64,000 nucleotides of DNA from Pseudoalteromonas shioyasakiensis (GTDB lineage: Bacteria > Pseudomonadota > Gammaproteobacteria > Enterobacterales > Alteromonadaceae), in contig NZ_LRUE01000014.1 in the NCBI RefSeq assembly GCF_001550135.1, positions 124,001 to 188,000 of the forward strand, given 5' to 3'. Both the position numbers and the translations under genes were made by a program. This document shows positions 40,777-50,131 of the stretch, piece after piece. The notes under the pieces are model-generated. The model made no database searches and had not been told where the DNA came from. It worked only from the letters and a program-made list of their open reading frames with translations. Positions within the stretch are counted from its first letter, which is position 1; each line of letters starts with the position of its first letter.

Positions 40777-41820
40777 ATGACAACCGATTTACTTTCTCCG
40801 TTTAAATTAAACGACAGCATTGAGCTGCAAAACCGTATACTAATGGCACCACTTACGCGCTGTATGAGCGACGATAACCTAGTACCTACACAAGCAATGG
40901 TTGATTATTATGCACGCCGTGCCGATGCTGGCTTAATTATTAGTGAAGCAACGATTATCCGCCCAGATGCCCAAGGTTATCCAAATACGCCGGGTTTATT
41001 TACCAGTGAACAAATTCAAGGTTGGAAGAAAGTGACCGATGCTGTGCACGCCAAAGGCGGCAAAATGTTTGCTCAGCTTTGGCATGTAGGTCGTGTTGCT
41101 CATCCTCACTTTTTTGGTGGTGATGTACTGGCACCATCAGCAATTGGTATTGAAGGTTCGGTACCAAGAATGCGTGAATTAACTTACGTTACTCCAAAAG
41201 CGGCAACCATCGAAGACATCCAAGGTTTGATTGCTGACTACGCAAAAGCGGCGGAAAACGCAATTGAAGCGGGTTTTGACGGGGTTGAAATCCATGGTGC
41301 GAATGGTTACTTAATTGATCAATTCTTACACTTTGCTGCCAACCAACGTGAAGACCAATACGGTAAAACACCAGAAAACATGTCGCGTTTTGCTCTTGAA
41401 GTCGTTGATGCAGTAGTGGCAGCCATTGGTGCAGATAAAACAGCATTACGTTTATCGCCAGGTGCGTATTTTAATATGACTGAAAGTGACGGTGATAAGG
41501 CGGTATTTGATTATCTATTACCAGCCCTTGAAACACGTAACCTTGCGTACTTACATGTTGGTATTTTTGATGACAGCATGCGCTTTGCAAGCTTAGGTGA
41601 TAAGTCGGCGTCTGAATATATGCGCGGTGCATTCAAAGGTACCTTAGTCGGGGTAGGCAGCTATAGCTTTGAGACAGCTAATCAAGCTATCGATAATAAC
41701 CAATTTGACTTAATTGCGATTGGTCGCCCATTCATTGCGAACCCAGATTACATCAGTAAAGTTAAAAATGGTGAAGCGTTAACACCATACAGCGACGAAA
41801 TGCTGGCTGAACTGATTTAA
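40777..41820 (+). CDS. Old Yellow Enzyme family alkene reductase (NemA-like)
   Basis: A 347-aa FMN-dependent NADPH ene-reductase that reduces activated C=C bonds, nitroesters or quinones. The TIM barrel shows NRILMAPLTRC at the N-terminus, AQLWHVGRVAHP, the active-site pattern HGANGYLIDQFLHFAANQR (substrate-anchoring His-x-x-Asn), and phosphate-binding VGSYSFETAN and AIGRPFIANPD. The start is ATG 40777 (MTTDLLSPF) behind AAGGATAAAACC; an in-frame ATG at 40750 lies inside the operator. Regulation by the divergent TetR is likely. Confidence 0.94.
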   Translation: MTTDLLSPFKLNDSIELQNRILMAPLTRCMSDDNLVPTQAMVDYYARRADAGLIISEATIIRPDAQGYPNTPGLFTSEQIQGWKKVTDAVHAKGGKMFAQLWHVGRVAHPHFFGGDVLAPSAIGIEGSVPRMRELTYVTPKAATIEDIQGLIADYAKAAENAIEAGFDGVEIHGANGYLIDQFLHFAANQREDQYGKTPENMSRFALEVVDAVVAAIGADKTALRLSPGAYFNMTESDGDKAVFDYLLPALETRNLAYLHVGIFDDSMRFASLGDKSASEYMRGAFKGTLVGVGSYSFETANQAIDNNQFDLIAIGRPFIANPDYISKVKNGEALTPYSDEMLAELI

Positions 41821-41851
41821 GCAAACCTAATAATATTGTCCAACCAACAAG

Positions 41852-41882
41852 CGCTCAGTTAATTTAACTGGGCGTTTTTTCT
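41852..41882 (+). terminator. Terminator of the Old Yellow Enzyme gene
   Basis: A 9-bp stem with one G-U pair (CGCTCAGTT with AACTGGGCG) and a short loop, then a T-tract. Confidence 0.8.
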
Positions 41883-42032
41883 AATACTTTCTTATTTATT
41901 AAACAGTTAAGTCTTAAATCTGCCATGAAAATGCATTAATTGTTTAATTGTTGTGTCAAAAATTTTGACCCTAAATGTCATACGCGCTCTGCATACTGTG
42001 CCCGCTTTTAAATACGTAACCTTGGAAAAACA

Positions 42033-44390
42033 ATGAGCACAGTAACTAAAAAAACAAAGCTAAGCCTTATAGTCGCAACGCTGTTAGCAACATCGGCAAA
42101 TGCAAACACGAATAACGAAATTGAAGAAATTACCGTTGTTGCAAAGCCAACCAGTTATGCAAATAACGTTATTGAACCTGCCATGCTTGAGCAACAAAGT
42201 TCAGTATCAAGCGTGTTAGCCGTGATTGATAACCTACCGGGTATCAGCATCAACGAAGGTGATGCGTTTGGTGGTGACGATTGGTCAACCACCATTACTA
42301 TGCGTGGCTTTAGTATTGATGGTAATCAACAGCAATTAGGTATGACGATTGATGGTATTCCTAATGGTGGTTCTAACTATGGTGGCGGTGCAAAAGCAAA
42401 CCGTTACTTAGACAGCGAAAACTTAGCAACAGTTGAAGTAGGGCAAGGTACGTCTGATATTGCCTCAGCCTCACTCGAAGCATTAGGCGGTACTTTCAAT
42501 TTTGTGAGTGCACAACCGAGTACCGAGCAAAGCACCACGTTTGCTTACACAACGGGCGATCATAACGCTAGCCGCTACTTTGTGAAGCACGAAACCGGCA
42601 CTGTGTTTGATAACACGCAAGCCTATATCAGCTATTCGCAAACAGATACCAGCCGCTGGGTTGGTGATGGCAGCAATGGTGGTAAAGACAATCAGCACAT
42701 CGAAGCGAAGTTTGTATCAGACTTTAGTGACTTAACTGTAACAGGTCGTGTTTCGTATGATGATGTTCACGAAATTAACTATAACAGCATCAGCATTAGT
42801 GAGTTTGAACAAAACCCTGATTGGGATCGTTTAACTTGGAATTGGACTGGCGTGCCGCATTTTGATCAAATGTTTGCTGAGGGCTGGGGTACACTGCGTG
42901 AAAATACCCTTGCGTATGTAAAGTTTGATTACGCGTTAAGTGCCACTTCAAACTTAAGCTTGTCACCTTACTATCATAAGAATTCAGGTCATGGCGATTG
43001 GATCCCGCCTTATTTAACGTCACCGGTTGATGGCGATGGCAATCCAACAACAATTGGCGGCGAAAACGCTGGCAGCTACGGCTTTACAGATAGCGACGGT
43101 AATCCACTTGCACCAGCTGCGGGTTGTACTGCAAGTTTAGAATGGCCATGGTCTTCAGGCCCTGGCTTAAACCCAGCCTGTTACCCAGATGATGCTATTC
43201 CGGTTATGTCGTATCGTCATACTCACTACAAAAAAGACCGCTTAGGTATGACCGGTGAGTACCAAGTAACCCTTGGCAATCATGATATTGAAGCCGGTTT
43301 TTGGTTTGAGCAAACAGACCGTGATGAGTCACGTGACTGGCATAAAGTTATTGATGCCCGTATTTATCATCACTTTGACCATACGCCGTATTGGACACAG
43401 TATAAAAACACCTTCGAAACAGATACATTCAAGTGGTACGTACAAGACTCAATCAGTTTAGGCGACTTCACACTTAATTTAGGTGCTAAACAGTACCTTG
43501 TTGAGCTTCAGCGTTATAATCATTTTGAAGATGAATACTCAGATAAAATCGACAGTGATTCAGACGTCCTATTCAGCGGTGGTGTGCTTTATCAGCTATC
43601 TGCAAGCACAGAGTTATTTACCAGCTACAGCGAAAACTTTGCAGCAATTAAAGATGGTGTACTTGAACGTGATTCATCAACACTGACCGAAATTGAACCT
43701 GAAACAGCTGAAAACATCGACCTAGGTGTACGTTACAGTGATGACCGTTTACGTTTAACGGCAACCGCTTACAGCATCGAATTTGATAACCGTATTACCT
43801 TTATTGCTCCGGGCAGTGATACCGATGGTATTGATTACACCATTGGCACGAACGGTTCTTACATCAACGTTGGTGGTATTGAGTCAACGGGTGTTGAGCT
43901 TTCAGCAAGCTATATGCTGACTGACAAATGGAATCTTTACACATCGTATACCTACAATAACTCTGAGTATCAATCGAACGATCCAAGTGCTTACAACAGC
44001 GATGGTGAGCTACTTGAGGATGCATCAGCCAGCTTTAAAGCGGGTGATGAAGTGATTGACTCAGCACAAGATTTATTTGTGGTATCGGCAGACTACTACA
44101 GCGGTGATTTCCGCTTTGGTTTATCGGCTAAATACACAGGTGAGCGTTTAGGTGCATGGACTGATGAGCAAACCCGTTCGCGTAACGAGGTTGATGGTTA
44201 CACCTTGGTTGATTTAAACATTGGTTATAACACCAGTCTTGATTCAGGCGTGTTTAAATCAATCGACCTTGCATTTGTGGTGAATAACCTGTTTGATAAA
44301 TCATATCTAGCGGGTGGTACAGGTAATGGTTCAACCTACTTTATTGGTGCACCACGTACCGCAGCTTTAACACTTACAGCGCAGTTTTAA
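42033..44390 (+). CDS. TonB-dependent outer membrane receptor
   Basis: A 785-aa receptor. A signal peptide (residues about 1-24, ending SANA) is followed by a TonB-box-like EIEEITVVAKP and a plug domain (about 50-170; VLAVIDNLPGISINEGDAF, MTIDGIPNGGSNYGGG). A 22-strand-type beta barrel ends in a terminal aromatic residue (LTLTAQF). The substrate cannot be read from the sequence. Two phosphatase genes follow: one behind a terminator 58 bp downstream, the other overlapping it. That suggests uptake linked to phosphoester use (inference). Confidence 0.93.
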   Translation: MSTVTKKTKLSLIVATLLATSANANTNNEIEEITVVAKPTSYANNVIEPAMLEQQSSVSSVLAVIDNLPGISINEGDAFGGDDWSTTITMRGFSIDGNQQQLGMTIDGIPNGGSNYGGGAKANRYLDSENLATVEVGQGTSDIASASLEALGGTFNFVSAQPSTEQSTTFAYTTGDHNASRYFVKHETGTVFDNTQAYISYSQTDTSRWVGDGSNGGKDNQHIEAKFVSDFSDLTVTGRVSYDDVHEINYNSISISEFEQNPDWDRLTWNWTGVPHFDQMFAEGWGTLRENTLAYVKFDYALSATSNLSLSPYYHKNSGHGDWIPPYLTSPVDGDGNPTTIGGENAGSYGFTDSDGNPLAPAAGCTASLEWPWSSGPGLNPACYPDDAIPVMSYRHTHYKKDRLGMTGEYQVTLGNHDIEAGFWFEQTDRDESRDWHKVIDARIYHHFDHTPYWTQYKNTFETDTFKWYVQDSISLGDFTLNLGAKQYLVELQRYNHFEDEYSDKIDSDSDVLFSGGVLYQLSASTELFTSYSENFAAIKDGVLERDSSTLTEIEPETAENIDLGVRYSDDRLRLTATAYSIEFDNRITFIAPGSDTDGIDYTIGTNGSYINVGGIESTGVELSASYMLTDKWNLYTSYTYNNSEYQSNDPSAYNSDGELLEDASASFKAGDEVIDSAQDLFVVSADYYSGDFRFGLSAKYTGERLGAWTDEQTRSRNEVDGYTLVDLNIGYNTSLDSGVFKSIDLAFVVNNLFDKSYLAGGTGNGSTYFIGAPRTAALTLTAQF

Positions 44391-44413
44391 GTAATAAGCT
44401 AACGTTTAAAACA

Positions 44414-44436
44414 GCCCATCGTTGATGGGCTTTTTT
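44414..44436 (+). terminator. Terminator/attenuator between receptor and phosphatase genes
   Basis: A 7-bp stem GCCCATC/GATGGGC with a 3-nt loop and six T, lying only 12 bp before the next start codon. It may give partial read-through so that the receptor is made in excess over the phosphatases. Confidence 0.8.
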
Positions 44437-44447
44437 GCAGGTGAAAT

Positions 44448-45575
44448 ATGAAAAAATTAATTTTAGCCACGGCGGTGGTAGCGGCATCACTATTAAGCTT
44501 AAACAGTAAAGCTGCCGACAATGTTGTGCTCATTACCCTTGATGGCCTTCGCTGGCAAGAAGTGTTCTCTGGTGCAGATAAAAACCTAATCGATAACACT
44601 GATTTTGTTGCAGATACAGATGAACTAAAGGCGCTTTTTTGGCGAGATGACCAAGCACAGCGAACTCAAGCGTTAATGCCATTTTTTAGCGAAACATTGG
44701 CAAAACAAGGCGTTTTGATTGGCGATAGAACGCAAGGCTCATTGATGTCGGTAAGCAACCCGTGGTATTTCTCATACCCAGGTTACAGTGAAATTTTAAC
44801 CGGTATGGTAGATGAAAATATCGATAGTAACGATAAAGTGCCTAACCCCAATAAAACGATTTTAGAGAGTTTAAATACTCAGCCAGAGTTTAAAGATAAA
44901 ACCGCGCTTTTTGGTAGCTGGGATGTGTTTCCCTATATTGTAAATCGTGAGCGCAGTGGGGTTTATGTTAATGCTGGCTTTGAAGCTTTTGATGCTGTGA
45001 AGTCAAAGGAAGTGACTCTGCTAAACCAAATGCAAAGCGAGATCCCAAGTCCTTGGCACAATGTTCGCCTCGACAGCTTTACCTACCGATTTGCCAAACA
45101 ATATTTATTAAATAAACAGCCGCGTTTGCTTGTTATTAGCTTGGGTGAAACCGATGACTTTGCCCATAACGGTAAATACGATGCCTATTTAAAATCGGCT
45201 AAACAAAGTGATGCGTTTATTCGTGACCTTTGGCAAACAATTCAACAAACACCGGGCTATAAAGACAACACCACAATGATCATTACCACCGATCATGGCC
45301 GTGGCAGTCATGCAGATGATTGGCAGCATCATAGTTCGAAGCGTGCTTTGGCACGTTCAGAGCAAGGTAAGCAACGTTTTCCAAACGGCATTGTTGGCTC
45401 TGAGCATATTTGGTTAGCGGCCATTGGCCCAGATATAAAAGCAAAAGGCTTAATAAAGCCCAAAAATGAACTTAAACAAGCGCAAGTGGCTGCAACCGTG
45501 TTGAGCGTTTTAGGTATCAACAGTCAGCAAGTTAACCCAAAGATGGCAGCGCCGATTAAGGAGATTTTAAAATGA
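44448..45575 (+). CDS. Alkaline phosphatase superfamily hydrolase, exported
   Basis: A 375-aa protein with a Sec signal peptide (about 1-22, ending SKAA). Metal-binding positions of the alkaline phosphatase/phosphodiesterase superfamily are visible: D32 (VLITLDGLRW), SLGETDDFAH (Asp and His) and MIITTDHGRG (Asp-His). The nucleophile is probably in the SNPWYFSYPGYSEILTG segment; whether it is Ser, Thr or Tyr is not clear. It is a periplasmic phosphoesterase of unknown substrate. Its stop overlaps the PhoD-like start by 4 bp. Confidence 0.85.
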   Translation: MKKLILATAVVAASLLSLNSKAADNVVLITLDGLRWQEVFSGADKNLIDNTDFVADTDELKALFWRDDQAQRTQALMPFFSETLAKQGVLIGDRTQGSLMSVSNPWYFSYPGYSEILTGMVDENIDSNDKVPNPNKTILESLNTQPEFKDKTALFGSWDVFPYIVNRERSGVYVNAGFEAFDAVKSKEVTLLNQMQSEIPSPWHNVRLDSFTYRFAKQYLLNKQPRLLVISLGETDDFAHNGKYDAYLKSAKQSDAFIRDLWQTIQQTPGYKDNTTMIITTDHGRGSHADDWQHHSSKRALARSEQGKQRFPNGIVGSEHIWLAAIGPDIKAKGLIKPKNELKQAQVAATVLSVLGINSQQVNPKMAAPIKEILK

Positions 45576-46633
45576 GTTTAACTTTTAGTTTTTTTAGAAG
45601 CGCCTTATCTGGATTAATGCTGGTTAGTTGTGCGAGTGCGATTGCCGCACCGAGTAAAATTTTGTTTGGCTCATGTGGTCATCAAGACAAGGCTATTCCG
45701 ATTTTTGATGCCATCAACAAAGAGCAAGCCGATTTATTTATGTTCCTTGGCGATAACATTTATGGAGATACCGAAGATATGTCGGTACTTGCTGATAAAT
45801 ATCAACGTTTAGGGCAAAAGCCGGGCTTTAAAACATTACGTGCGAATACGCCAATCATTGCCATGTGGGATGACCACGATTATGGCGAAAATGATGCTGG
45901 CAGTGAATACCCCAAAAAACAGCAGTCACGAAAAATCATGCTCGACTTTTGGCAAGAGCCTGCAGATTCTGCTCGCAGGACTCGTGAAGATGGTATTTAC
46001 ACTTCGTACACGTACGGTGACGGTGAGCAAACAGTAAAAGTCATCATGCCAGATCTGCGTTTTAATCGCGCACCGTTAAATCACGTATCGGCGATAACCT
46101 ACCAACTTGAGCGAAAACCTGCAAAACAAGGGCCTTATAGCCCAACAACCGATAAAAACGCCTCTATGCTTGGTGAAAGCCAATGGCAATGGCTCGAACA
46201 AGAGCTTAAGTCAGATGAGAAGATAAAAATCATTGCCTCAAGCTTGCAGCTATTAGCTGATTTTACAGGCTGGGAGTCATGGGCAAATTATCCTGCTGAT
46301 CGTGAGCGTTTATTTGCGCTTATTAAAAAACATAAAGTAAACGGTGTGATTATTGTCAGTGGTGATACTCACTGGGGTGAGCTGTCTAAGTATCAACAAA
46401 ACCTAGATTACCCGTTGTATGAGATGACTAGTTCTGGGCTAACAGAAAAGTGGAAAGATGTTAGCCCTAATAAACACCGTGTGGGTGATTACACTCATGA
46501 GGTGAATTACGGCGACTTAACAATCGATTGGCAAAAAGCAGACCCTATCATTCGTATTGCGCTTAAAGGTATTAAGGGTGATGAGATAATGCACACTGAG
46601 TTCGCGTTATCGACGATAAGCCCATACCAGTAA
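45572..46633 (+). CDS. PhoD-like metallophosphatase, exported
   Basis: A 353-aa PhoD-type phosphodiesterase/alkaline phosphatase. An N-terminal signal segment (about 1-26) is followed by KILFGSCGHQDK, FLGDNIYGD (metal Asp/Asn), MWDDHDYGENDAG (the hallmark DDHDYG of PhoD-like enzymes) and VSGDTHWGE (metal His). It is coupled to the previous gene by a 4-bp overlap. PhoD enzymes release phosphate from organic phosphodiesters. I looked for a PhoB box before the receptor gene and found none convincing. Confidence 0.9.
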   Translation: MSLTFSFFRSALSGLMLVSCASAIAAPSKILFGSCGHQDKAIPIFDAINKEQADLFMFLGDNIYGDTEDMSVLADKYQRLGQKPGFKTLRANTPIIAMWDDHDYGENDAGSEYPKKQQSRKIMLDFWQEPADSARRTREDGIYTSYTYGDGEQTVKVIMPDLRFNRAPLNHVSAITYQLERKPAKQGPYSPTTDKNASMLGESQWQWLEQELKSDEKIKIIASSLQLLADFTGWESWANYPADRERLFALIKKHKVNGVIIVSGDTHWGELSKYQQNLDYPLYEMTSSGLTEKWKDVSPNKHRVGDYTHEVNYGDLTIDWQKADPIIRIALKGIKGDEIMHTEFALSTISPYQ

Positions 46634-46678
46634 ATCTTGCCTGCAGCGTATATCCTTAACATATGCCCGCAGCTCATG

Positions 46679-46710
46679 CCTGCAAACATGGGTTAAGCCT
46701 TGTTTGCGGG
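46679..46710 (+). terminator. Terminator-like hairpin after the PhoD-like gene
   Basis: A 10-bp stem with one mismatch (46679-46688 with 46701-46710) and a 12-nt loop, followed by TATTTCTCTC, a weak tail. Confidence 0.45.
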
Positions 46711-46786
46711 TATTTCTCTCTATCCCATCTAATTAAAATATCTTACACTGTGTCAATTAGTTAGTTTCAAGCAAGGACAGTGTAGA

Positions 46787-49700
46787 GTGCTGAATATAAT
46801 TCAATCAAATCGCATGGAAGCACTGCAAGCGCGGTTTCACGCTCTTCTTAAAGTTAATCCATTAACGAGCCCCTTTAAAAAAGAAATTGTGCTTGTGCAG
46901 TCACCAGGTATGTCGCAGTGGCTAAAAATAGGTTTAAGTGAACACTTAGGGATTGCCGCTCAGGTTGATTTTCCGCTGCCTTCGAGTTTTATATGGCAGC
47001 TTTACCAACAATTATTGCCAGATGTACCCAGTGAATCTCCGTATAACAAAGCTAACCTTGCTTGGAAGCTGTTTGCTATTTTACCAAACTGCATTGATGA
47101 GCCGCTGTACTTACCGCTGAAAACCTATTTGGATGGTGACAGTGAAGGGCAAAAAACCTTTGCCTTGTGCGAGAAAATTGCCGACGTTTATGACCAATAT
47201 TTAATGTATCGCCCCAATTGGATTGCCACTTGGGAGCAGGGCATCGATGAACTTGATGATGTTGATGTGGGCATTGCGCCATGGCAGCCAGATCTCTGGC
47301 GTAAGCTGGTGGCGCACAGTAAAGAACTAGGGCAAAGCCAATATCACCGCGCCAATATGCAAGACAAACTCCTTGCAGCCCTTGAAAAAATGGACGCAAG
47401 CCAATTACCTGAGCGTATTAGCTTATTTGGTATTTCTGCAATTGCGAGTAGCCAGCTTGAAGTGTTTCAGGCCATTGCGAAAAAAACGCAGGTGTTTTTG
47501 TTTTTCTTTAACCCAAGTGAACATTACTGGGGCGACACACTCGATGAAAAAACAGCAGCCAAAATTGCTGCTAAATATGCCAAACGCCCGCAGTTACAAG
47601 CGCTTGAAGACAGCGCTAAAAACCCTGATCACGAGTACTTTTTTATTGGTAACCCGTTACTATCGTCGTGGGGTAAATTAGGCCGAGACTATTTTGAGCA
47701 GTTACTGCAACTAGATGCGCAGTGGCTTGACGGATTCGATAACGAGTTTGATCAAAGCTTGTTATCGCAAATACAGTCTGAAATTTATCAATTAGCTTTT
47801 AAGGGTGAATCACTAACGCCTGATAAAGAATGGTTTATTAATGACGAAGGCAAATTGCCGATTCAGGTTGATGACACCAGCATTGTGCTGAGCGATTGTC
47901 ACACGCCACTACGCGAAGTCGAACGACTACATGATTACTTACTCAATTTATTCAATGAAAATAAAGCGCTAACACCAAAAGATATTATTGTAATGATGCC
48001 GGATGTTGGCACATACAGCCCGTATATTGAGGCAGTGTTTGGTGGTGCAGAAGGACGACGCTTTATCCCTTATGCGTTAGCCGATTTAGCCATAGAGCAA
48101 GAAAAACCTGTGCTTAGTTCGTTTGCTAGTTTAGCTGACTTACCATACTCACGCTTTGGTGTGTCTGACATTCTTGATTTACTGCAAGTCACACAAATTG
48201 CCGAGAAGTTTAACCTCGAAGCCCATGAATATGAGCAAATTGGTTTTTGGCTTGAACGCGTTGGCGTTAAATGGGGCTTAGATGCCGCCCACAAAGACAG
48301 TTTTGGCTTACCCGCAATAGATTTAAACACTTGGCAACATGGCCTAAACCGCTTGTTACTTGGCGTTGCGCAACGTGATGAACAATTGCCGTTTTCGGGG
48401 ATTTACAGTGCCGATGAAGTTGAGGGCATGGCATTAAATACCTTAAATAAACTCATTGAATTTATTGATGTACTGGCCCGTTATAAAGCCAAGCTGCAAG
48501 CTGATGCACCACTTAACGAAAAAGCAGAAATTCTAAAAGAATTATTAAACGATGTGTACAGCGATGAAGGCGAACAAAGCTGGGATTTATTAGTGCTGCA
48601 AAAAGTGCTCGATACACTGATTAAGCATTATGACAATGGCGATTACCAACAAGCTGTTTCGCAGCGCATTGTTAGTTACCTTGTAAAACAAGGTATTCAA
48701 GAAAAAGGCGTAGGACAGCGCTTTTTAGTGGGGCAAGTTAACTTTTGTACGCTGATGCCAATGCGTGCAGTGCCATTTAAAGTGGTGTGTATGCTAGGTT
48801 TAAATGATGCAGATTACCCGCGTACCGTTCAGCCAATTGGTTTTGATTTAGTGCCTTTCTCAAAACGCCAAAAAGGCGACCGCTCTCGTAAGCTCGACGA
48901 CCGTTACCTGTTTTTAGAAGCGATTTTAAGTGCCCGTGAAAATTTATACATCAGTTATATTGGCCGTTCTTGCTTTGATAACCAACCAAGAATGCCCTCG
49001 ACTTTAGTGAGCGAGCTTTTGGAATACATAGCCCGTAGCTTTGAGTTTGCTGATCAAGACACTCACTTAAAGCTACCAGAGGCGCTGATTAATTATCAGC
49101 ACTTACAGCCATTTAACCCAGCTTATTATCTGACCACTAACAAAGAAGGTAATAAAAGCCAAACTGATGACGAGCAAAAAGCAAACAAACCGTTAGCCAC
49201 ACAATTACACAGCTATAACCCAGTGTGGATGCCAACTCAAGCTGTTAATCCTGAGCCACAGCAAGCGCTAAGTGTTCAGCCAGAAAACAGTGTTGAGTTA
49301 ACTCAGTTTATTCGCAGTATTTGCCAGCCGCACGAGAGCTTTTATCAGCAAAGTTTGGGTTTACGCCTACCGCAATTTAACGATATCGCTAAAGATGAAG
49401 AGCCATTTAGTTTAGATGCATTACGCCGCTACGTTTACCTTGACGAAATTCTCGAAGCTAGCATTCAAGAGCTACCGCTTAACAAAGCGCAAATAATGCA
49501 GCGCGGTGAATTACCCCAAGCCCATGTTGGCGATCTTGTATTTGAAAGTATGCAGCACCGAGTTGATGTGCTTGCTGGGCAAGTAAAAGCGCATATTCAA
49601 GGTGATGAAGCATTACCCGTTGAAGTAAATATTAAAATAGCCAACACCACTTTAGAAGGTTGGTTAAATCATATTTATGGTCAAAAACAGGTGTTTTATC

Positions 49701-50131
49701 GCACCGCCAGCATTAAAGCAAAAGATGTTATTCGCGGCTTTGTGCATCATTTAGCGGCGCAAATAATGGGGCAACCTGTTGAAACCCTTATTCTTGGTTT
49801 AGACAAGCAAATTAGTTTTTCCCCCTTGTCAGAAGACGATGCCCGCAGCTATTTAAATGATTGGTTTTTGCTTTATGAAACGCTTTTAACTCGCCCAGTG
49901 GCGTTTTTTCCGGTCAGTGGTTACGAGTACATAAAAACAGATAAAGACATGGTCAAAGCAAACAATAAATTCACGCCGCAATACATAGGCATGGGTGAGG
50001 GTGAAAATCCGTATATTCGCTTAACCATAAAAAGCCTTAAAGACTGTGAAGAAGAGTTTATAAAATGGAGCGAGCTGCTGTTATCGCCAATTGTTGAATT
50101 AGCACAGGAGGCCGATCATGCAAACGCTTAA
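46787..50131 (+). CDS. recC: Exodeoxyribonuclease V subunit gamma, RecC
   Basis: RecC (1114 aa) recognises Chi and splits the duplex for the RecBCD helicase-nuclease in double-strand break repair and degradation of foreign linear DNA. The start is GTG 46787 behind AAGGACA. Conserved pieces include FKKEIVLVQSPGMSQWLKIGL near the N-terminus, the inactive helicase-like centre (SIVLSDCHTPLREVERLHDYL) and VGQVNFCTLMPMRAVPFKVV. It overlaps recB by 14 bp. The order recC-recB-recD without ptrA is usual in this group. Confidence 0.95.
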   Translation: MLNIIQSNRMEALQARFHALLKVNPLTSPFKKEIVLVQSPGMSQWLKIGLSEHLGIAAQVDFPLPSSFIWQLYQQLLPDVPSESPYNKANLAWKLFAILPNCIDEPLYLPLKTYLDGDSEGQKTFALCEKIADVYDQYLMYRPNWIATWEQGIDELDDVDVGIAPWQPDLWRKLVAHSKELGQSQYHRANMQDKLLAALEKMDASQLPERISLFGISAIASSQLEVFQAIAKKTQVFLFFFNPSEHYWGDTLDEKTAAKIAAKYAKRPQLQALEDSAKNPDHEYFFIGNPLLSSWGKLGRDYFEQLLQLDAQWLDGFDNEFDQSLLSQIQSEIYQLAFKGESLTPDKEWFINDEGKLPIQVDDTSIVLSDCHTPLREVERLHDYLLNLFNENKALTPKDIIVMMPDVGTYSPYIEAVFGGAEGRRFIPYALADLAIEQEKPVLSSFASLADLPYSRFGVSDILDLLQVTQIAEKFNLEAHEYEQIGFWLERVGVKWGLDAAHKDSFGLPAIDLNTWQHGLNRLLLGVAQRDEQLPFSGIYSADEVEGMALNTLNKLIEFIDVLARYKAKLQADAPLNEKAEILKELLNDVYSDEGEQSWDLLVLQKVLDTLIKHYDNGDYQQAVSQRIVSYLVKQGIQEKGVGQRFLVGQVNFCTLMPMRAVPFKVVCMLGLNDADYPRTVQPIGFDLVPFSKRQKGDRSRKLDDRYLFLEAILSARENLYISYIGRSCFDNQPRMPSTLVSELLEYIARSFEFADQDTHLKLPEALINYQHLQPFNPAYYLTTNKEGNKSQTDDEQKANKPLATQLHSYNPVWMPTQAVNPEPQQALSVQPENSVELTQFIRSICQPHESFYQQSLGLRLPQFNDIAKDEEPFSLDALRRYVYLDEILEASIQELPLNKAQIMQRGELPQAHVGDLVFESMQHRVDVLAGQVKAHIQGDEALPVEVNIKIANTTLEGWLNHIYGQKQVFYRTASIKAKDVIRGFVHHLAAQIMGQPVETLILGLDKQISFSPLSEDDARSYLNDWFLLYETLLTRPVAFFPVSGYEYIKTDKDMVKANNKFTPQYIGMGEGENPYIRLTIKSLKDCEEEFIKWSELLLSPIVELAQEADHANA

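Noticed and set aside
41940..42005. Possible PhoB box before the TonB receptor (TGTCATA...TGCATA)
   Set aside because: The two half-sites are not 11 bp apart and the second is poor, so I do not call a Pho box.
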